Notes: generated by a model from the sequence alone, not told the origin. Positions 1 to 13,677 are shown, counted from the stretch's first letter. The stretch: DNA of 64,000 bases from Corynebacterium alimapuense (GCF_003716585.1 NZ_PTJO01000001.1:124001-188000); one strand, 5' to 3'. Translations and numbers: made by a program.

Positions 1-2
1 TC

Positions 3-848
3 CGACGTCCCGATCTACGCAATCACCGCAAGCTGTTGATTATCGACGACCGCGTGGGTTTCATCGGCTCCGTCAACATGATTGACCGTAGCTACCTGGT
101 CAGTAAAAACCTCAAGATTGGCCGCCAATGGGTCGATGTCATGATCGAGGTAGAAGGCCCAGTTGTGGCCTCGATGTCCTTCGTATTCGCCGTGGATTGG
201 TATACCGAATCAGGACAGCTGCTCGGCATTTCGCCCCCCGAGGATGATAGCGATATGCCCGGATTAGAAGAAGACCCAACTGCCAATGTGGTCCAGCTTG
301 TTCCTTCTGGTCCCGGTTATAACACCGAGCCAAACCTACGGATGTTTAACTCGATTATCTCCAAGGCCCGCCACCGGCTAGTCCTTTGCTCGCCCTATTT
401 CATCCCTGATGAATCCCTGTTGCAGGCTGTGACCAGCGCTTGCTATCGCGGAGTGACCGTAGATTTGCTGGTCTCCGAACGCTCGGACCAGTTCATGGTC
501 AACCACGCCCAGTCCTCTTATTACCAGGTCCTCTTAGAGGCTGGAGTAAGAATCCACATGTTCCCAGAACCCTACGTACTGCACTCAAAGTTCATGCTCG
601 CCGACCCGGCCTGCGATATCGAGGCAGTGGGAGCCGTTGGTTCCTCAAACATGGATATGCGCAGCTTCGGGCTCAACTATGAGTCAACGATGCTTTTTAC
701 CCACGGAAACCTAACCGATCAGCTCAACGAGCTCACCGAGAACTACCTGCAAGTCTCTCGGCAGCTCACGCTCGAGGAATGGAATAAGCGCAGCTACTTC
801 CGCCGCTACATCGACAATGTTATGAAACTGACTTCGGCGCTGCAGTAG
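3..848 (+). CDS. cls: Cardiolipin synthase, 3' part (5' end outside window)
   Basis: This is the C-terminal 281 residues of a phospholipase D superfamily enzyme of the cardiolipin synthase type, which joins two phosphatidylglycerols, or PG and CDP-DAG, at the membrane. The reading frame is open from the first bases of the window, so the true start lies upstream. Two HKD motifs are visible: HRKLLIID at about residues 8-15 of the fragment, followed by GFIGSVNM, and HSKFMLAD near residue 195, followed by GSSNMDMRSF. This spacing and the C-terminal tail fit bacterial Cls. The N-terminal membrane helices expected in Cls are outside the window. Its stop lies 29 bases inside the 3' end of the convergent exporter gene. 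The family call is firm; the exact lipid reaction is inferred. Confidence 0.87.
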   Translation, partial: RRPDLRNHRKLLIIDDRVGFIGSVNMIDRSYLVSKNLKIGRQWVDVMIEVEGPVVASMSFVFAVDWYTESGQLLGISPPEDDSDMPGLEEDPTANVVQLVPSGPGYNTEPNLRMFNSIISKARHRLVLCSPYFIPDESLLQAVTSACYRGVTVDLLVSERSDQFMVNHAQSSYYQVLLEAGVRIHMFPEPYVLHSKFMLADPACDIEAVGAVGSSNMDMRSFGLNYESTMLFTHGNLTDQLNELTENYLQVSRQLTLEEWNKRSYFRRYIDNVMKLTSALQ

Positions 849-2055
849 TACCGTAGCGGCCGGCATAGATTGCACCGATCAATGCCAGCAGTGAACATAC
901 CGACATGCTCAATGCCATGGCCAAGCCCACGTTCTCGCCTGCACCCATCAATGGGCTGATCAGCCCGGCGAGGCCGAACTGAGTGAAACCCATGAGCGCA
1001 GAAGCGGCACCAGCACGTTCACGCACCAGGCCGGTACCCAAGGCGGTGGCATTGCCCATGATGATGCCGATCTGAGCTACCGCGATAAACAGCAAAACCA
1101 TGATCAACCAGGTAACCGGGTAGAAAGCCATCACCAGCAGCAACAAGATTGAACTACCGAGAATCGCCGAGAGCGCGCAGATAAGGAGGCGGTGAGTGCT
1201 GACTCTGCCGATTAGACGGGAATTGAGGAAGCTGCCGCAGACTATTCCCGCTCCATTGAGGGCAAAAACAAAGGAAAACCCCTGGACTGAGAAGCCTAGA
1301 TCCTGCTGGAAAAGGAACGGGGACGCCGAGATATAGCTAAACATCGCGGTAAAAGCCAAGGCAAAAGCCACCAAGTACCCGCGGTAACCAGGGTTAGCAA
1401 GCACGAAAGCGTAGTTTCCCACAATGTCACGGACATTGGCCGGGCTACGTTCCTCTGGAGGACGGGACTCATCAATGACAAAAGCCACCACCAGAAACTG
1501 AACAAATGCAATGGCCGCGAGCACCCAAAATAGGCCCCGCCAGCCCAGTGGCCCCACGAGGAGACCACCGACCATAGGAGCAAGCACGGGAGCAAGCCCC
1601 TGGATAGTCATCAGCAAAGCAAATGCTTTTGCCGCTGCCGCACCACGGGCAAGATCCGGTACCACCGCGCGAGCCAGCACAATGCAGGCTCCGGATCCCA
1701 GGCCTTGGATAAGCCTGGCTAGAATCAGGATTCCTACGTTGGGCGCTATGGCGGCCGCAATCGAAGCAATTAATGCCACGGTAGCGCCAGCGAACATCAG
1801 CCGGCGCCGCCCCATCGCATCTGAGATCGGGCCGATGATCAGCTGCCCAAAGGCCAAACCAGCCAGAAATCCAGACAGAGTTAACTGGACCATGGGTTGG
1901 GTAGTCGCTAGATCATCGACGATTCCCGGTAAAGCTGGCAGGTACATGTCGGTGGAAAATGGTGCGGAAGCCGACAGCAATGCAAGCCCCATCAATAGCG
2001 GGACCGTCAGCTGCTGTTTTTCTGGTTGCTTCCGGTCTGCTTTTGAAGAGATCAT
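820..2055 (-). CDS. MFS drug-resistance transporter, Bcr/CflA type
   Basis: This 411-residue membrane protein has about 12 hydrophobic segments. Near the N-terminus it carries the Bcr/CflA-like stretch APFSTDMYLPALP, and GPISDAMGRRR marks the MFS loop 2-3 motif. Such proteins are proton-driven exporters of drugs or small metabolites such as dipeptides, arabinose or sulfonamides; the substrate here is unknown. A TTG at 2139 would add 28 residues unlike the family start, so ATG at 2055 (MISSKADRK) is preferred, although no strong ribosome binding site precedes it. The gene is divergent from the Na/phosphate symporter and ends tail-to-tail inside cls. A short palindrome upstream may be its operator. 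Confidence 0.85.
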   Translation of the reverse strand: MISSKADRKQPEKQQLTVPLLMGLALLSASAPFSTDMYLPALPGIVDDLATTQPMVQLTLSGFLAGLAFGQLIIGPISDAMGRRRLMFAGATVALIASIAAAIAPNVGILILARLIQGLGSGACIVLARAVVPDLARGAAAAKAFALLMTIQGLAPVLAPMVGGLLVGPLGWRGLFWVLAAIAFVQFLVVAFVIDESRPPEERSPANVRDIVGNYAFVLANPGYRGYLVAFALAFTAMFSYISASPFLFQQDLGFSVQGFSFVFALNGAGIVCGSFLNSRLIGRVSTHRLLICALSAILGSSILLLLVMAFYPVTWLIMVLLFIAVAQIGIIMGNATALGTGLVRERAGAASALMGFTQFGLAGLISPLMGAGENVGLAMALSMSVCSLLALIGAIYAGRYGTTAAPKSVS

Positions 2056-2084
2056 TGTCAACACACTAGTCCAGACAACAAATT

Positions 2085-2097
2085 TCACTGATAGTGA
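2085..2097. promoter_or_regulatory. Palindrome TCACT-GAT-AGTGA, possible operator
   Basis: A perfect inverted repeat with 5-base arms and a 3-base centre lies in the roughly 100-base gap between the divergent exporter and Na/phosphate symporter genes. It is 30 bases upstream of the exporter ATG. The core CACTGATAGTG resembles the centre of TetR-family operators, and TetR proteins often control exporters. No regulator gene is adjacent, so the role is inference only. Confidence 0.3.
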
Positions 2098-2157
2098 TAG
2101 ATTCAGGCAAACAGATGGTTTCCGCGTGGTGTCCATCAAATGAATGAGAGGGTGGGC

Positions 2158-3390
2158 ATGGCTACTGATCGGGTGTTTCCCCGCGCGCAGCCTGGCACTC
2201 AGCAGTACATCAATCCCTCGTTGATTCCTCCCGGTGGCGACTTCGTTGCCCTTTCGAGATTCGGTTCTACGATGCGCTGGTTGACCGTGGCATTAACCAT
2301 CGTGCTAATGATCTCCTCGATCTATCTCATCCTCGATGGTGCAACTGGCCTTGGTTCCGCCACTGTGTCGCGGCTTTTTGTATTAGCTGCCAATCCCATC
2401 ATCGGCCTACTCATCGGTATCTTGGCTACTGCGACCATTCAGTCGTCTTCAACTGTCACCGCGTTGACAGTTGCGGCAGTGGCCACTGGTGGAGTTTCCG
2501 TCCCCGTAGCAGTACCCATTATTCTTGGCGCGAATGTCGGCACTACCATCACTCCTTTGATTCTGGCTTTTAGCTACCTGGGTGATCGCAAGCAGTTTCA
2601 ACGAGCATTTACCTCTGCCTCACTACACACGTGGTTCAACCTCATCTTTGTAGTAGCGGCCTTCCTCTTGGAGATGCTTTTTCATCCGTTACAGCAGCTC
2701 ACTTGGTTCCTCTCCGAGGCGTTGACCAGCGGCGGCCAAACTGCAGGCTCTTCCACTGGCGGGGCAGTGTTTTCGTTCTTTTCACCGCTCATGAAGACCA
2801 TTGGTCACCGAGGCTTTTTAGGCAGCATCATGTCAACGCAGACGGCATCCATGATGAGTATTCTGATCGGAGCCATTTTGGTGCTGCTGTGCATGCAGGT
2901 CCTCAAAGCGCAGCTATCGGTGCTCACTGCCGCTACCACCAGACCGCTCTTGGAACGTTCTTCTGGGGCCTCTGATGCCTTGGGCTTTTTCTCTGGTACC
3001 ACAGCAACCATGGCAGTTCAGGCGTCCTCGGTGACCATCTCTTCCCTGCTACCTTTCGCCGCTGCCCGGTCATTATCCCTGCGTAATATTCTGGTCATTA
3101 CTTTGGGTGCGAATGTCGGAACCACATTCATGGCGCTCCTGACGGCATTGGCAGTCCCTGGAGCAATCGGCACTTTCGCCATCCAGGCAGCGCTAGTGCA
3201 TGTCACCTTCAACGTACTGAGCACGTTGATTATGTTGTTGATCCTCCCCCTGCGCGAGCTGGTGATCCGCCTTGCAGAACGCTCGGGAAAGCTGGCTGTA
3301 GGAAGCTGTCCCAAAGCCGTTGCCTGGATGCTGGGTGGTTATTTCTTACTGCCCTCAATGGTCATCATTAGCTACGCGCTCATTAGATAG
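2158..3390 (+). CDS. Na+/phosphate symporter family protein
   Basis: This 410-residue polytopic protein belongs to the Na/Pi cotransporter family (PF02690, NptA/YjbB-like), which moves phosphate with sodium across the cytoplasmic membrane. Two inverted repeats are clear. The first has a QSSSTVTALTVAA box followed by GANVGTTITPL; the second has QASSVTISSLLPFAA followed by GANVGTTFMALL. The QSSS/QASS boxes and GANVGTT are the family signatures. ATG at 2158 has GAGAGG six bases upstream and is preferred over the in-frame ATG at 2140. The protein has no C-terminal PhoU domain. Direction of transport, uptake or efflux, cannot be told from sequence. Confidence 0.87.
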   Translation: MATDRVFPRAQPGTQQYINPSLIPPGGDFVALSRFGSTMRWLTVALTIVLMISSIYLILDGATGLGSATVSRLFVLAANPIIGLLIGILATATIQSSSTVTALTVAAVATGGVSVPVAVPIILGANVGTTITPLILAFSYLGDRKQFQRAFTSASLHTWFNLIFVVAAFLLEMLFHPLQQLTWFLSEALTSGGQTAGSSTGGAVFSFFSPLMKTIGHRGFLGSIMSTQTASMMSILIGAILVLLCMQVLKAQLSVLTAATTRPLLERSSGASDALGFFSGTTATMAVQASSVTISSLLPFAAARSLSLRNILVITLGANVGTTFMALLTALAVPGAIGTFAIQAALVHVTFNVLSTLIMLLILPLRELVIRLAERSGKLAVGSCPKAVAWMLGGYFLLPSMVIISYALIR

Positions 3391-3396
3391 ACGCTA

Positions 3397-4158
3397 TTAG
3401 GCGTCACGGCGCTGGAGGACTACTACTCCCAGCAGCCACAAGATCGCCGCCCAGAGAAGGAAATAGGCGCCGGAACCATTGTGGTCCCAAGGAAGCCCCG
3501 CGATATCAACTTCTTGGATAAACGCATCGAGATTCTGAAAGGGAAGATAACTCGCAATATCGCTTCCGAACTCGGGAATGAGTCGAAATATCTGTTCCAG
3601 ACCCATAAACCAAATAAGCACCAAGGCGACACTGCCGGCAGTCTGGCGCAAAAGCAGTCCCACACCTTGGGCGAGCATGACCACAGATGCAGCCATCGCC
3701 GGGTAACTCCAGAGAATTCTCAGAGCCGCCGCATCCTCCAGGGGATTAAATAGTGCTGCTGCCGATTCTGGGGCCAGCGCACGGGCGAGATAAAAGCCCG
3801 CCAACACCATGAGAAAAGTCAGCGCCGCAGCAATAGCTGAATAGAGCAAGAGCTTAGCCAAAGCCACGGTCCAACGCCGAGGTGTGGCTAAGTAGCTAGT
3901 CGATTGCAGATGATAGCGATACTCCGTGGTCACTAACATGACCGACTGAATCATGATCACCGAGAAACCGAGCAGATAGACCGCTACCGCTGAAGATGCC
4001 GCCCACAAAGTGGGAAAATCACCCTGCGCTTCCAAGCTGGTGTACCCGGTCAGCCCTGCCCAACCCAGACTCATCAGGATGAAAAGAGCGGTGGTCCACC
4101 AGAAGGAACGCGTGGTCCGTAGTTTGGTCCACTCAGCGACGAGGGTGTTAATAAACAT
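3397..4158 (-). CDS. ABC exporter permease (ABC-2 type)
   Basis: This 253-residue integral membrane protein has about six hydrophobic helices and begins MFINTLVAEWTKLRTTRSFW, a typical start for ABC-2 permeases next to a drug-exporter-type ATPase. GGAGGAG precedes the ATG by a few bases. It sits 2 bases downstream of the ATPase gene, so the two form an operon. The pair resembles antibiotic or lantibiotic self-protection exporters of Actinobacteria, but no bacteriocin or two-component gene is beside it. Substrate unknown. Confidence 0.82.
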   Translation of the reverse strand: MFINTLVAEWTKLRTTRSFWWTTALFILMSLGWAGLTGYTSLEAQGDFPTLWAASSAVAVYLLGFSVIMIQSVMLVTTEYRYHLQSTSYLATPRRWTVALAKLLLYSAIAAALTFLMVLAGFYLARALAPESAAALFNPLEDAAALRILWSYPAMAASVVMLAQGVGLLLRQTAGSVALVLIWFMGLEQIFRLIPEFGSDIASYLPFQNLDAFIQEVDIAGLPWDHNGSGAYFLLWAAILWLLGVVVLQRRDA

Positions 4159-4160
4159 CT

Positions 4161-5102
4161 CTATTTCTCCTCCTGATGACCACTACGGCCGTGAGCCTGA
4201 TATTGCACCGCGCCACCAGTGGAATCCATGAATGCGTCTTCCAGGCTGGCATGCCTAACGGTCAGCTCTCGGATTTGGAAGCCCTCATTAAACGCCAGTT
4301 CCCCGATCTCATCGGTAGTACTGCCGGAGATTTCTAGGATTCCCCGACCAGCAGTATCTCGGCTTTCAACAGGGTCGATGCCCAGAGCTCGCAAACGAAG
4401 CGCAAACTCTCCAGCTCGGTCAATCCGCAACATCACGGTAGACACTGAATGCTCCCGAATAAACTCTTCTGTGGTGGTATCTGCCACCAGCTTTCCCCGG
4501 CCAATAACTACCAACCGGTCGGCGGTTAATGCCATCTCGGAGAGCAAATGCGAACTGATCAAAATGGTCCGCCCCTCAGCAGCCAAAGCTTTAAGCAGAC
4601 CACGAACCCAACGGATACCTTCTGGGTCAAGACCGTTAACCGGCTCATCCAAAACTAGGGCCTTTGGATCGCCCAAAAGTGCCGCCGCCAGACCGAGCCG
4701 CTGCCCCATACCGAGCGAGAAGCTGCCAGCCTTCTTTCCAGCCACCTCTGTTAAACCCACCAGCTCCAGCACTTCATCAACCCGACGGACCGGCAAACCA
4801 TTGGACTGCGCCAACCATCGCAGGTGATTGGCTGCACTCCGGTTGGGATGGACTGCTTTCGCATCCAGCAATGCGCCCACCTCGGTGAGGGGGCGATGCA
4901 AGTCACGGTATCGACGACCGTCGATTAGAGCCGTGCCAGAAGTCGGCGCGTCCAAGCCGACGATGGCACGAATAGTGGTGGATTTACCGGAGCCATTGGG
5001 TCCAAGAAAGCCAGTCACTAACCCTGGTTGGACGTTGAAAGTGAGATCATCGACCGCTCGAACTTGCCCGTATTGCTTGGTAAGCCCCTGAATCTCAATC
5101 AT
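4161..5102 (-). CDS. ABC exporter ATP-binding protein
   Basis: This 313-residue nucleotide-binding subunit has Walker A GPNGSGKST at about residues 34-42, a signature FSLGMGQRLGLA near 130 and Walker B ALVLDEPVNGLD near 155. It also has a C-terminal extension of about 90 residues, as in the CcmA/DrrA/BcrA group. The degenerate signature (SLGMGQR instead of LSGGQ) is common in that group. It powers the permease encoded 2 bases downstream. The start ATG (MIEIQGLTKQYGQ) fits the family N-terminus exactly. Confidence 0.88.
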   Translation of the reverse strand: MIEIQGLTKQYGQVRAVDDLTFNVQPGLVTGFLGPNGSGKSTTIRAIVGLDAPTSGTALIDGRRYRDLHRPLTEVGALLDAKAVHPNRSAANHLRWLAQSNGLPVRRVDEVLELVGLTEVAGKKAGSFSLGMGQRLGLAAALLGDPKALVLDEPVNGLDPEGIRWVRGLLKALAAEGRTILISSHLLSEMALTADRLVVIGRGKLVADTTTEEFIREHSVSTVMLRIDRAGEFALRLRALGIDPVESRDTAGRGILEISGSTTDEIGELAFNEGFQIRELTVRHASLEDAFMDSTGGAVQYQAHGRSGHQEEK

Positions 5103-5122
5103 ATTTCTACCTTGTCATAAGG

Positions 5123-5659
5123 TCAGCTAATCAGCCTGTTGATTAACTGACGGAGTTCTGGCAATGACTCCGCAAACGCGGGCATGAGCGGCATCTCCTC
5201 TAGACTCTCCAGCGGTATCCACCGCAATTCCAGTGATTCCTCGTTTCCATGGGTTTCCAGCACTTCCCCGGTCGCGGTCTGTGCGATGACCGTGGTGTAG
5301 GTCCAGTTGGCAGCCAGCGTTAAATCCGCTGGATCTGGCGGAAATGGCCCAGCAGTAATCTCGGCGTGCAGAACCCGCACTTGTTCCGGATCGATCGAGC
5401 ATTCTTCCACGGCTTCGCGCAGGGCTGCCTCGGTGGAGTTTTCATGGGAATCACATGCACCACCAGGCAGTGCCCATGTCCCACCTGCGTTGGTCCACGG
5501 CGCGCGATGTTGTAGAAGAACCAGCTGTTGTGGTCCGGCACCCGCCAGTAGAAAAAGCCCAGCGGCTCCGAATCGTCCCCATACCCGCGAACCGCCGGGC
5601 CCTGCTGCCCACCCGTTTCCGTCACCGTTCATACTATTGAGACTAGCGTTTTGCTTCAT
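5123..5659 (-). CDS. Nudix hydrolase
   Basis: This 178-residue protein carries a Nudix box beginning GACDSHE and continuing to REAVEECSI, matching G-x5-E-x7-REUxEExGU except that Ser replaces the final Gly. WALPGG just before it is typical. The fold hydrolyses nucleoside diphosphates linked to another moiety, such as damaged dNTPs; the substrate is not deducible. Longer in-frame starts exist up to 5725, but ATG at 5659 (MKQNASLN) has GGAGG 10 bases upstream and avoids overlap with divergent glnX, so it is chosen. The glycine-rich N-terminal 25 residues look disordered. Confidence 0.8.
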   Translation of the reverse strand: MKQNASLNSMNGDGNGWAAGPGGSRVWGRFGAAGLFLLAGAGPQQLVLLQHRAPWTNAGGTWALPGGACDSHENSTEAALREAVEECSIDPEQVRVLHAEITAGPFPPDPADLTLAANWTYTTVIAQTATGEVLETHGNEESLELRWIPLESLEEMPLMPAFAESLPELRQLINRLIS

Positions 5660-5695
5660 CCGAGGATGTCCTCCGGGTAGCTGCGGAGAAAAGAC

Positions 5696-7305
5696 ATGAC
5701 ATCGAACACACCCCAGGGCTATCATGGATTAATGGAAGGCGCAGAGGAGACTCCCGACGCAGCGCCCAACCCCGCAACAACTCAGGCAACGCCGTCAATG
5801 CCCTCCAGCTATCGCCGAAGCCGATTGCGTGCTTCCATGGGGTCTTCAACTCCCGCGCTGGAATTCCCACCTGAGTTTGACGGCGAAGATTTACCCGAAG
5901 ACACCCAAGACTATTGGCTTGAACATGTCGTCTCTGATGAAGAACACCGGCGCCGGACGATGGCTGGCCGCGTGCTCAACACCTTCTCGGTTCCAGGCTT
6001 GTGGCTAAAGCGAGTTTTCTCCTATTTGGCCACTACTCCCGGAAAGCTATTTGGGATGGCTGTCATCGTGTCTTTGGCAATCTTCGCAGCCGGTTATTCT
6101 ATGTCTCAATCTTCGGAAGACCGACAATCCGACCTGAATCTCCTGCTAACGACCACCGAACCGATGAGCTACTCAGCTCATAATCTCTATACTTCCTTGT
6201 CGCTGGCTGACACGATTGCGGCAAATGGTTTCGTGCAAGCCGGAGTGGAATCTGCAGGAACACGCGCTAGATATTACGCAGCCATCGACCGTGCGATGAT
6301 CTCTGCTGCTGAGACTTCTTCGGGGATTGACCTCTCCAATCAGGAATCCCTGGAGCTTATCGCTGACGTCGAAAGACAGGTTCCCATCTACACCGGGCTA
6401 GTGGAGACCGCACGCGCCAACAACCGCATGGATAACCCAGTCGGTGTGGCCTACATGATTGAGGCCTCCTCATTGATGCGTGAGGAGATTCTTCCTGCCG
6501 CAGCCGAGCTTTTCACCCTCACCAGCAGTGAAGTTCGAGTTCAGCAAGATACCCAAACCCGCCCCCAGTGGGTCCCTCTGTCAGGATTATTCGCCGCCGT
6601 GGCATTCCTACTAATGGCGCAATGGGCACTCTGGCGAATGACCCGACGTCGACTCAACAAGGGTTTCCTCGCTGCCACCGCTTTATTGAGCGTAGCCATC
6701 ATGTGGGTCAGCGCCTCCAATTTCAGTGCATGGCAGGCTGGCACACGTGGTTTCGAAGAAGCTTCCATGCCATGGGATTCCCTCACCGCCTCAAGAATCC
6801 AGGCTCAACAAGCCCGGACAGCTGAAACCTTGACGTTGGTCCGACGAGAATCAATCAATGACTCCACCCTGGTATTCGAGGAGAGTACTCAAGCTGTAAA
6901 CGTCGCCCTCGATGACTTCGCTCAAGCGCGCAGTCTTGAGTCTGTGGAGGAAAAAGCCTCCACCCAAGAACTGCTGACTAATGCCCGATCTGCTCTCGCT
7001 GACTGGGAAGACGCTCACGGTCGTTTTATCGAGGCGATGGAAACCGGCAACTACGATGAAGCTGTCCGATTGGTCACTACTACTACTGCTACGCCAGGCC
7101 AAGAAGCCACCGCTGCTGGGGCCTACGACCGACTAGATTCGATACTCTCAAGCCTGATCGCCGATGCCCGTTCTTCGATGCGCATATTTATCAATGACGG
7201 TCTAGCTGCCACCCAGCTGGTCGCCACCGCAGTGCTGGTGTTATCGCTGCTGTCCATCGTCGCCGTATGGGTAGGCATGCGCCCCCGACTACAGGAGTAC
7301 CTGTG

Positions 7306-7306
<1 letters not shown>
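5696..7306 (+). CDS. glnX: GlnX-like membrane relay protein of the PknG pathway
   Basis: This 536-residue membrane protein has a polar cytoplasmic N-terminus of about 115 residues and a first hydrophobic helix (GMAVIVSLAIFAAGY). An extracytoplasmic helical domain follows, then two further helices near 300-345, a second external helical region and a last helix before the C-terminus. In C. glutamicum, GlnX passes the GlnH signal across the membrane to PknG, and I assign it by position and architecture. ATG at 5696 has GGAG 7 bases upstream. Its TGA overlaps the glnH ATG (TGATG), showing tight coupling. I see no enzymatic motif. Confidence 0.82.
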
Positions 7307-10791
<3,485 letters not shown>

Positions 10792-10844
10792 CGGACCGCA
10801 ATAAGCAAACAGTAAAGACCTAGCGGTCTCGACAGGAGCCTGAG

Positions 10845-12041
10845 TTACTTAGACAACTCGGTGGCTTTCTGCGCGATAGCCAGCTCTTCATTGGTGGGAA
10901 CCACAAATACCTTCACCTTGGAATCGTCAGTGGAGATTTCTCGGGCACCATCATTGGGTAGGGCATTGCGCTCTTTGTCAATGCGGATGCCATACATCTC
11001 AAGACCAGCCAATGCGTCTTCGCGAACAAACTTGGCATTCTCACCGACACCTGCGGTGAACGTGATGGCGTCAACATGGCCAAGCACAATCATGTAGGAG
11101 CCGATGTAGCGCCGCAGCTGGTGGATGTAGATGTTATAAGCCGACCAAGCGTCAGTGTCACCATCTTCGATCATCTCGTGCAGCGCACGGAAGTCATTGA
11201 CTCCGGATAGACCCTTGACGCCGGACTTGCGGTTGAGCAAGACGTCGATCTCATCGATGCTTAGGCCCGCGGTGCGATAGAGGTGGAAGATAATGCCTGG
11301 GTCGATGTCACCGCTGCGGGTTCCCATGACCAGACCAGCCAGTGGGGTCATTCCCATGGAAGTGTCTACGGCTTGGCCGCCGCGGATTGCGGCACAAGAA
11401 GCGCCGTTGCCCAAGTGCAAGGTGATCTGGTGAACGTCTTTGGGGTCTTTGCCCAACAAGGGAGGAACCTGCTGTGAGACGAACTCATGCGAGGTGCCAT
11501 GAAAGCCATAGCGACGGATGCCGTTTTCAAGAGCAACCTCAGCGTTGATGGCGTAGAGCGCGGCGGCTGGGGGCATATCCGCAAAGAAGCCAGTGTCGAA
11601 TACTGCGACGTGGGGAATATCCGGCAGCATCTCGCGGGCAACCTCAATGCCATCGACGTTGGCGGGGTTATGCAACGGAGCCAACGGGATGATGTCACGG
11701 ATCATCTCTACTACCTGGTCATTAATAATCTCAGGGGCGGAGAATACCTTTCCACCGTGGACCACCCGGTGCCCGACGGCCGATACATCGACGTCATGCG
11801 GGCCGACACCATGCTCATGGAGAATCTCAAAAGAACGCTCGAGCCCCACTGAATGATTGGGGATCGGCTCTTCGACCGTGACTTTCTCGCCTCGGATCTT
11901 GATGGCGATGACACCCACAGGCTCACCGATCTGCTCAACCAAGCCAGATACCAGCGGCTCCGCGTTGGCATCAGCAGAAGGATCCAGCAGCTGGAACTTG
12001 ATGGAAGAGGAACCGGAGTTCAGGACAAGTGCGTAGGTCAT
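10845..12041 (-). CDS. ackA: Acetate kinase
   Basis: This 398-residue enzyme converts acetyl phosphate and ADP to acetate and ATP, and the reverse. It begins [19 protein letters not shown], the first acetate kinase signature, and contains [13 protein letters not shown] near 170-182 and [10 protein letters not shown] near 205. Length is normal. The ATG overlaps the pta stop by one base (TAATG), and GGAGG lies upstream inside pta, so translation is probably coupled. With Pta it forms the reversible acetate pathway. It is convergent with pknG. Confidence 0.97.
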   Translation of the reverse strand: MTYALVLNSGSSSIKFQLLDPSADANAEPLVSGLVEQIGEPVGVIAIKIRGEKVTVEEPIPNHSVGLERSFEILHEHGVGPHDVDVSAVGHRVVHGGKVFSAPEIINDQVVEMIRDIIPLAPLHNPANVDGIEVAREMLPDIPHVAVFDTGFFADMPPAAALYAINAEVALENGIRRYGFHGTSHEFVSQQVPPLLGKDPKDVHQITLHLGNGASCAAIRGGQAVDTSMGMTPLAGLVMGTRSGDIDPGIIFHLYRTAGLSIDEIDVLLNRKSGVKGLSGVNDFRALHEMIEDGDTDAWSAYNIYIHQLRRYIGSYMIVLGHVDAITFTAGVGENAKFVREDALAGLEMYGIRIDKERNALPNDGAREISTDDSKVKVFVVPTNEELAIAQKATELSK

Positions 12042-13417
12042 TATTTTCCTCCGGCCTGGATGGCGGTAATGGCGACGGTGTTGACGATGTCGGGGACGGT
12101 AGCCCCACGGGAGAGATCATTGACGGGCTTGTTGAGCCCCTGCAAGATCGGGCCAACCGCGAGTGCACCGCCAGTGCGCTGGGCGGTCTTATAGCCGATG
12201 TTTCCGGCTTCCAGGTCGGGGAACACAAAGACATTGGCGTGTCCGGCGACGTCTGAATCAGGCATCTTCTTCTTCGCCACACCTGGGTCGACAGCGGCGT
12301 CGAACTGCAACGGGCCATCTACCTTCAGCTCTGGATCGAGGCGCTTGGCGTGACCGAGCGCCTCGATGGCGCGCTCTACGTCTGGGCCTGCTCCGGAGGC
12401 GCCGGTGGAATAGGACAACATGGCAACTCGCGGGTCGATGCCAAATTGCGCGGCGGTCTTAGCCGAGGCCATAGCAATCTCACCGAGCTGTTCAGCGGTC
12501 GGGTTCGGGTTTACCGCACAGTCACCAAAGGCCCAGAGGCGTCCTCGCAGGACCATCAAGAAGATTGAGGAAACCACAGAACCACCCGGGGCGGTCTTAA
12601 TGATTTGGAAAGAAGGTTTGATGGTGTGTGCAGTGGTATTTGCTGCACCAGAGACCATGCCGTCTGCCAAGCCCTTATGCACCAGCATCGTGCCGAAGTA
12701 GGAGATATCTTTCATCGTCTCCTTGGCCTCTTCAAGAGAGACACCCTTCTTCTTACGCAGTTCCACGAAGTCCTCGGCGAATTCCTGCGCCAACGGTGAG
12801 GTGAGGTGGTTGATGATATGGGCCTTAGACAGGTCCACTCCTAGCTCACCAGAACGGTTTCGAATGTCTGCTTTATCTCCCAAAATCGTAATCTGGACGA
12901 TATCGCGCTCAAGCAGTTGACCAGCAGCGAGCAGGATACGATCGTCTTCCCCCTCGGGCAGGACGATGTGGGCGCCGGCATCCTTCGCGCGAGTGAGCAG
13001 CCAGTTTTCAAAAACCGGCGGAGACATCACTGGAGCAACTTCAGCGTTGCCTAGTGCGTCATGGATTTTAACCGTGTCACGCAGGCCATCCTCGGTGACA
13101 GCCAAGGCGATAACGGCTTCCAGCTCTTGAGCGTGACGTTCGGCCAACTGCACGTGGCGACCTTGGACATCAGTCAGCAAAACTACAGCTACTCCGAGAG
13201 CAGCCGCGATCTCGGAGTCAAAGTGCAGATTGCCAGTGCCGACGATCAGCGCCGGGCCATCGTCGAGCAACCCAGCCGCGACGATTGAGCTGACCTTGGG
13301 GTCAAAATCATCGAGGTACTTAACAGTGAGCCCAAGGGATGTAGCAAGCCCCTCAGCGTCTACACCGTCAAAGTTTCGGTTGACGACACTAAGCAGTGCT
13401 GATCGTGGGTCAGACAT
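12041..13417 (-). CDS. pta: Phosphate acetyltransferase
   Basis: This 458-residue enzyme interconverts acetyl-CoA and acetyl phosphate. An N-terminal region of about 125 residues precedes the catalytic PTA_PTB domain, which starts at [27 protein letters not shown]. Later conserved stretches are [29 protein letters not shown] and [15 protein letters not shown]. The short N-terminus compared with the roughly 700-residue enterobacterial enzyme matches corynebacterial Pta. ATG at 13417 has AAAGG 6 bases upstream. First gene of the pta-ackA operon, transcribed from the 505-base gap shared with an fprA-type gene. Confidence 0.96.
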   Translation of the reverse strand: MSDPRSALLSVVNRNFDGVDAEGLATSLGLTVKYLDDFDPKVSSIVAAGLLDDGPALIVGTGNLHFDSEIAAALGVAVVLLTDVQGRHVQLAERHAQELEAVIALAVTEDGLRDTVKIHDALGNAEVAPVMSPPVFENWLLTRAKDAGAHIVLPEGEDDRILLAAGQLLERDIVQITILGDKADIRNRSGELGVDLSKAHIINHLTSPLAQEFAEDFVELRKKKGVSLEEAKETMKDISYFGTMLVHKGLADGMVSGAANTTAHTIKPSFQIIKTAPGGSVVSSIFLMVLRGRLWAFGDCAVNPNPTAEQLGEIAMASAKTAAQFGIDPRVAMLSYSTGASGAGPDVERAIEALGHAKRLDPELKVDGPLQFDAAVDPGVAKKKMPDSDVAGHANVFVFPDLEAGNIGYKTAQRTGGALAVGPILQGLNKPVNDLSRGATVPDIVNTVAITAIQAGGK

Positions 13418-13567
13418 GCGTAACCTTTCTGTCGCGGAGCAGCGCAGCCGAAGTGATAGACATCCATGGGCGCCACTCTTGTGTGATTGGTCGCCATTCT
13501 ATATTGAATGTCGTGTTCGCCACACTCTTCTCGATCATGAATTTCCAGACTTAACACAGCATAACCG

Positions 13568-13590
13568 GACATCTCACTACATGAGATGTC
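13568..13590. promoter_or_regulatory. Perfect 9-bp inverted repeat upstream of pta
   Basis: GACATCTCA and TGAGATGTC are separated by CTACA. The arms are perfect and no T-run follows on either side, so this looks more like an operator than a terminator. It lies about 150 bases upstream of the pta start. I do not recognise the site as a named corynebacterial regulator motif. Confidence 0.5.
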
Positions 13591-13660
13591 AAACAACTAC
13601 TAACCTGAAACACTCGAACATCCACTATTCCTGGATATTTGGGCAGCTCAAAGACTCTTT

Positions 13661-13677
13661 AAATGATATTATCATTT
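13661..13677. promoter_or_regulatory. AT-rich palindrome AAATGAT-ATT-ATCATTT
   Basis: A 7-bp inverted repeat with a 3-base centre. The TGAT/ATCA core resembles Fur/Zur-family operators (TGATAAT-type), but the spacing differs from the classic 19-bp box. It lies midway between pta and the reductase gene and could act on either. An FprA-type reductase under metal control would make sense, but this is inference. Confidence 0.4.
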
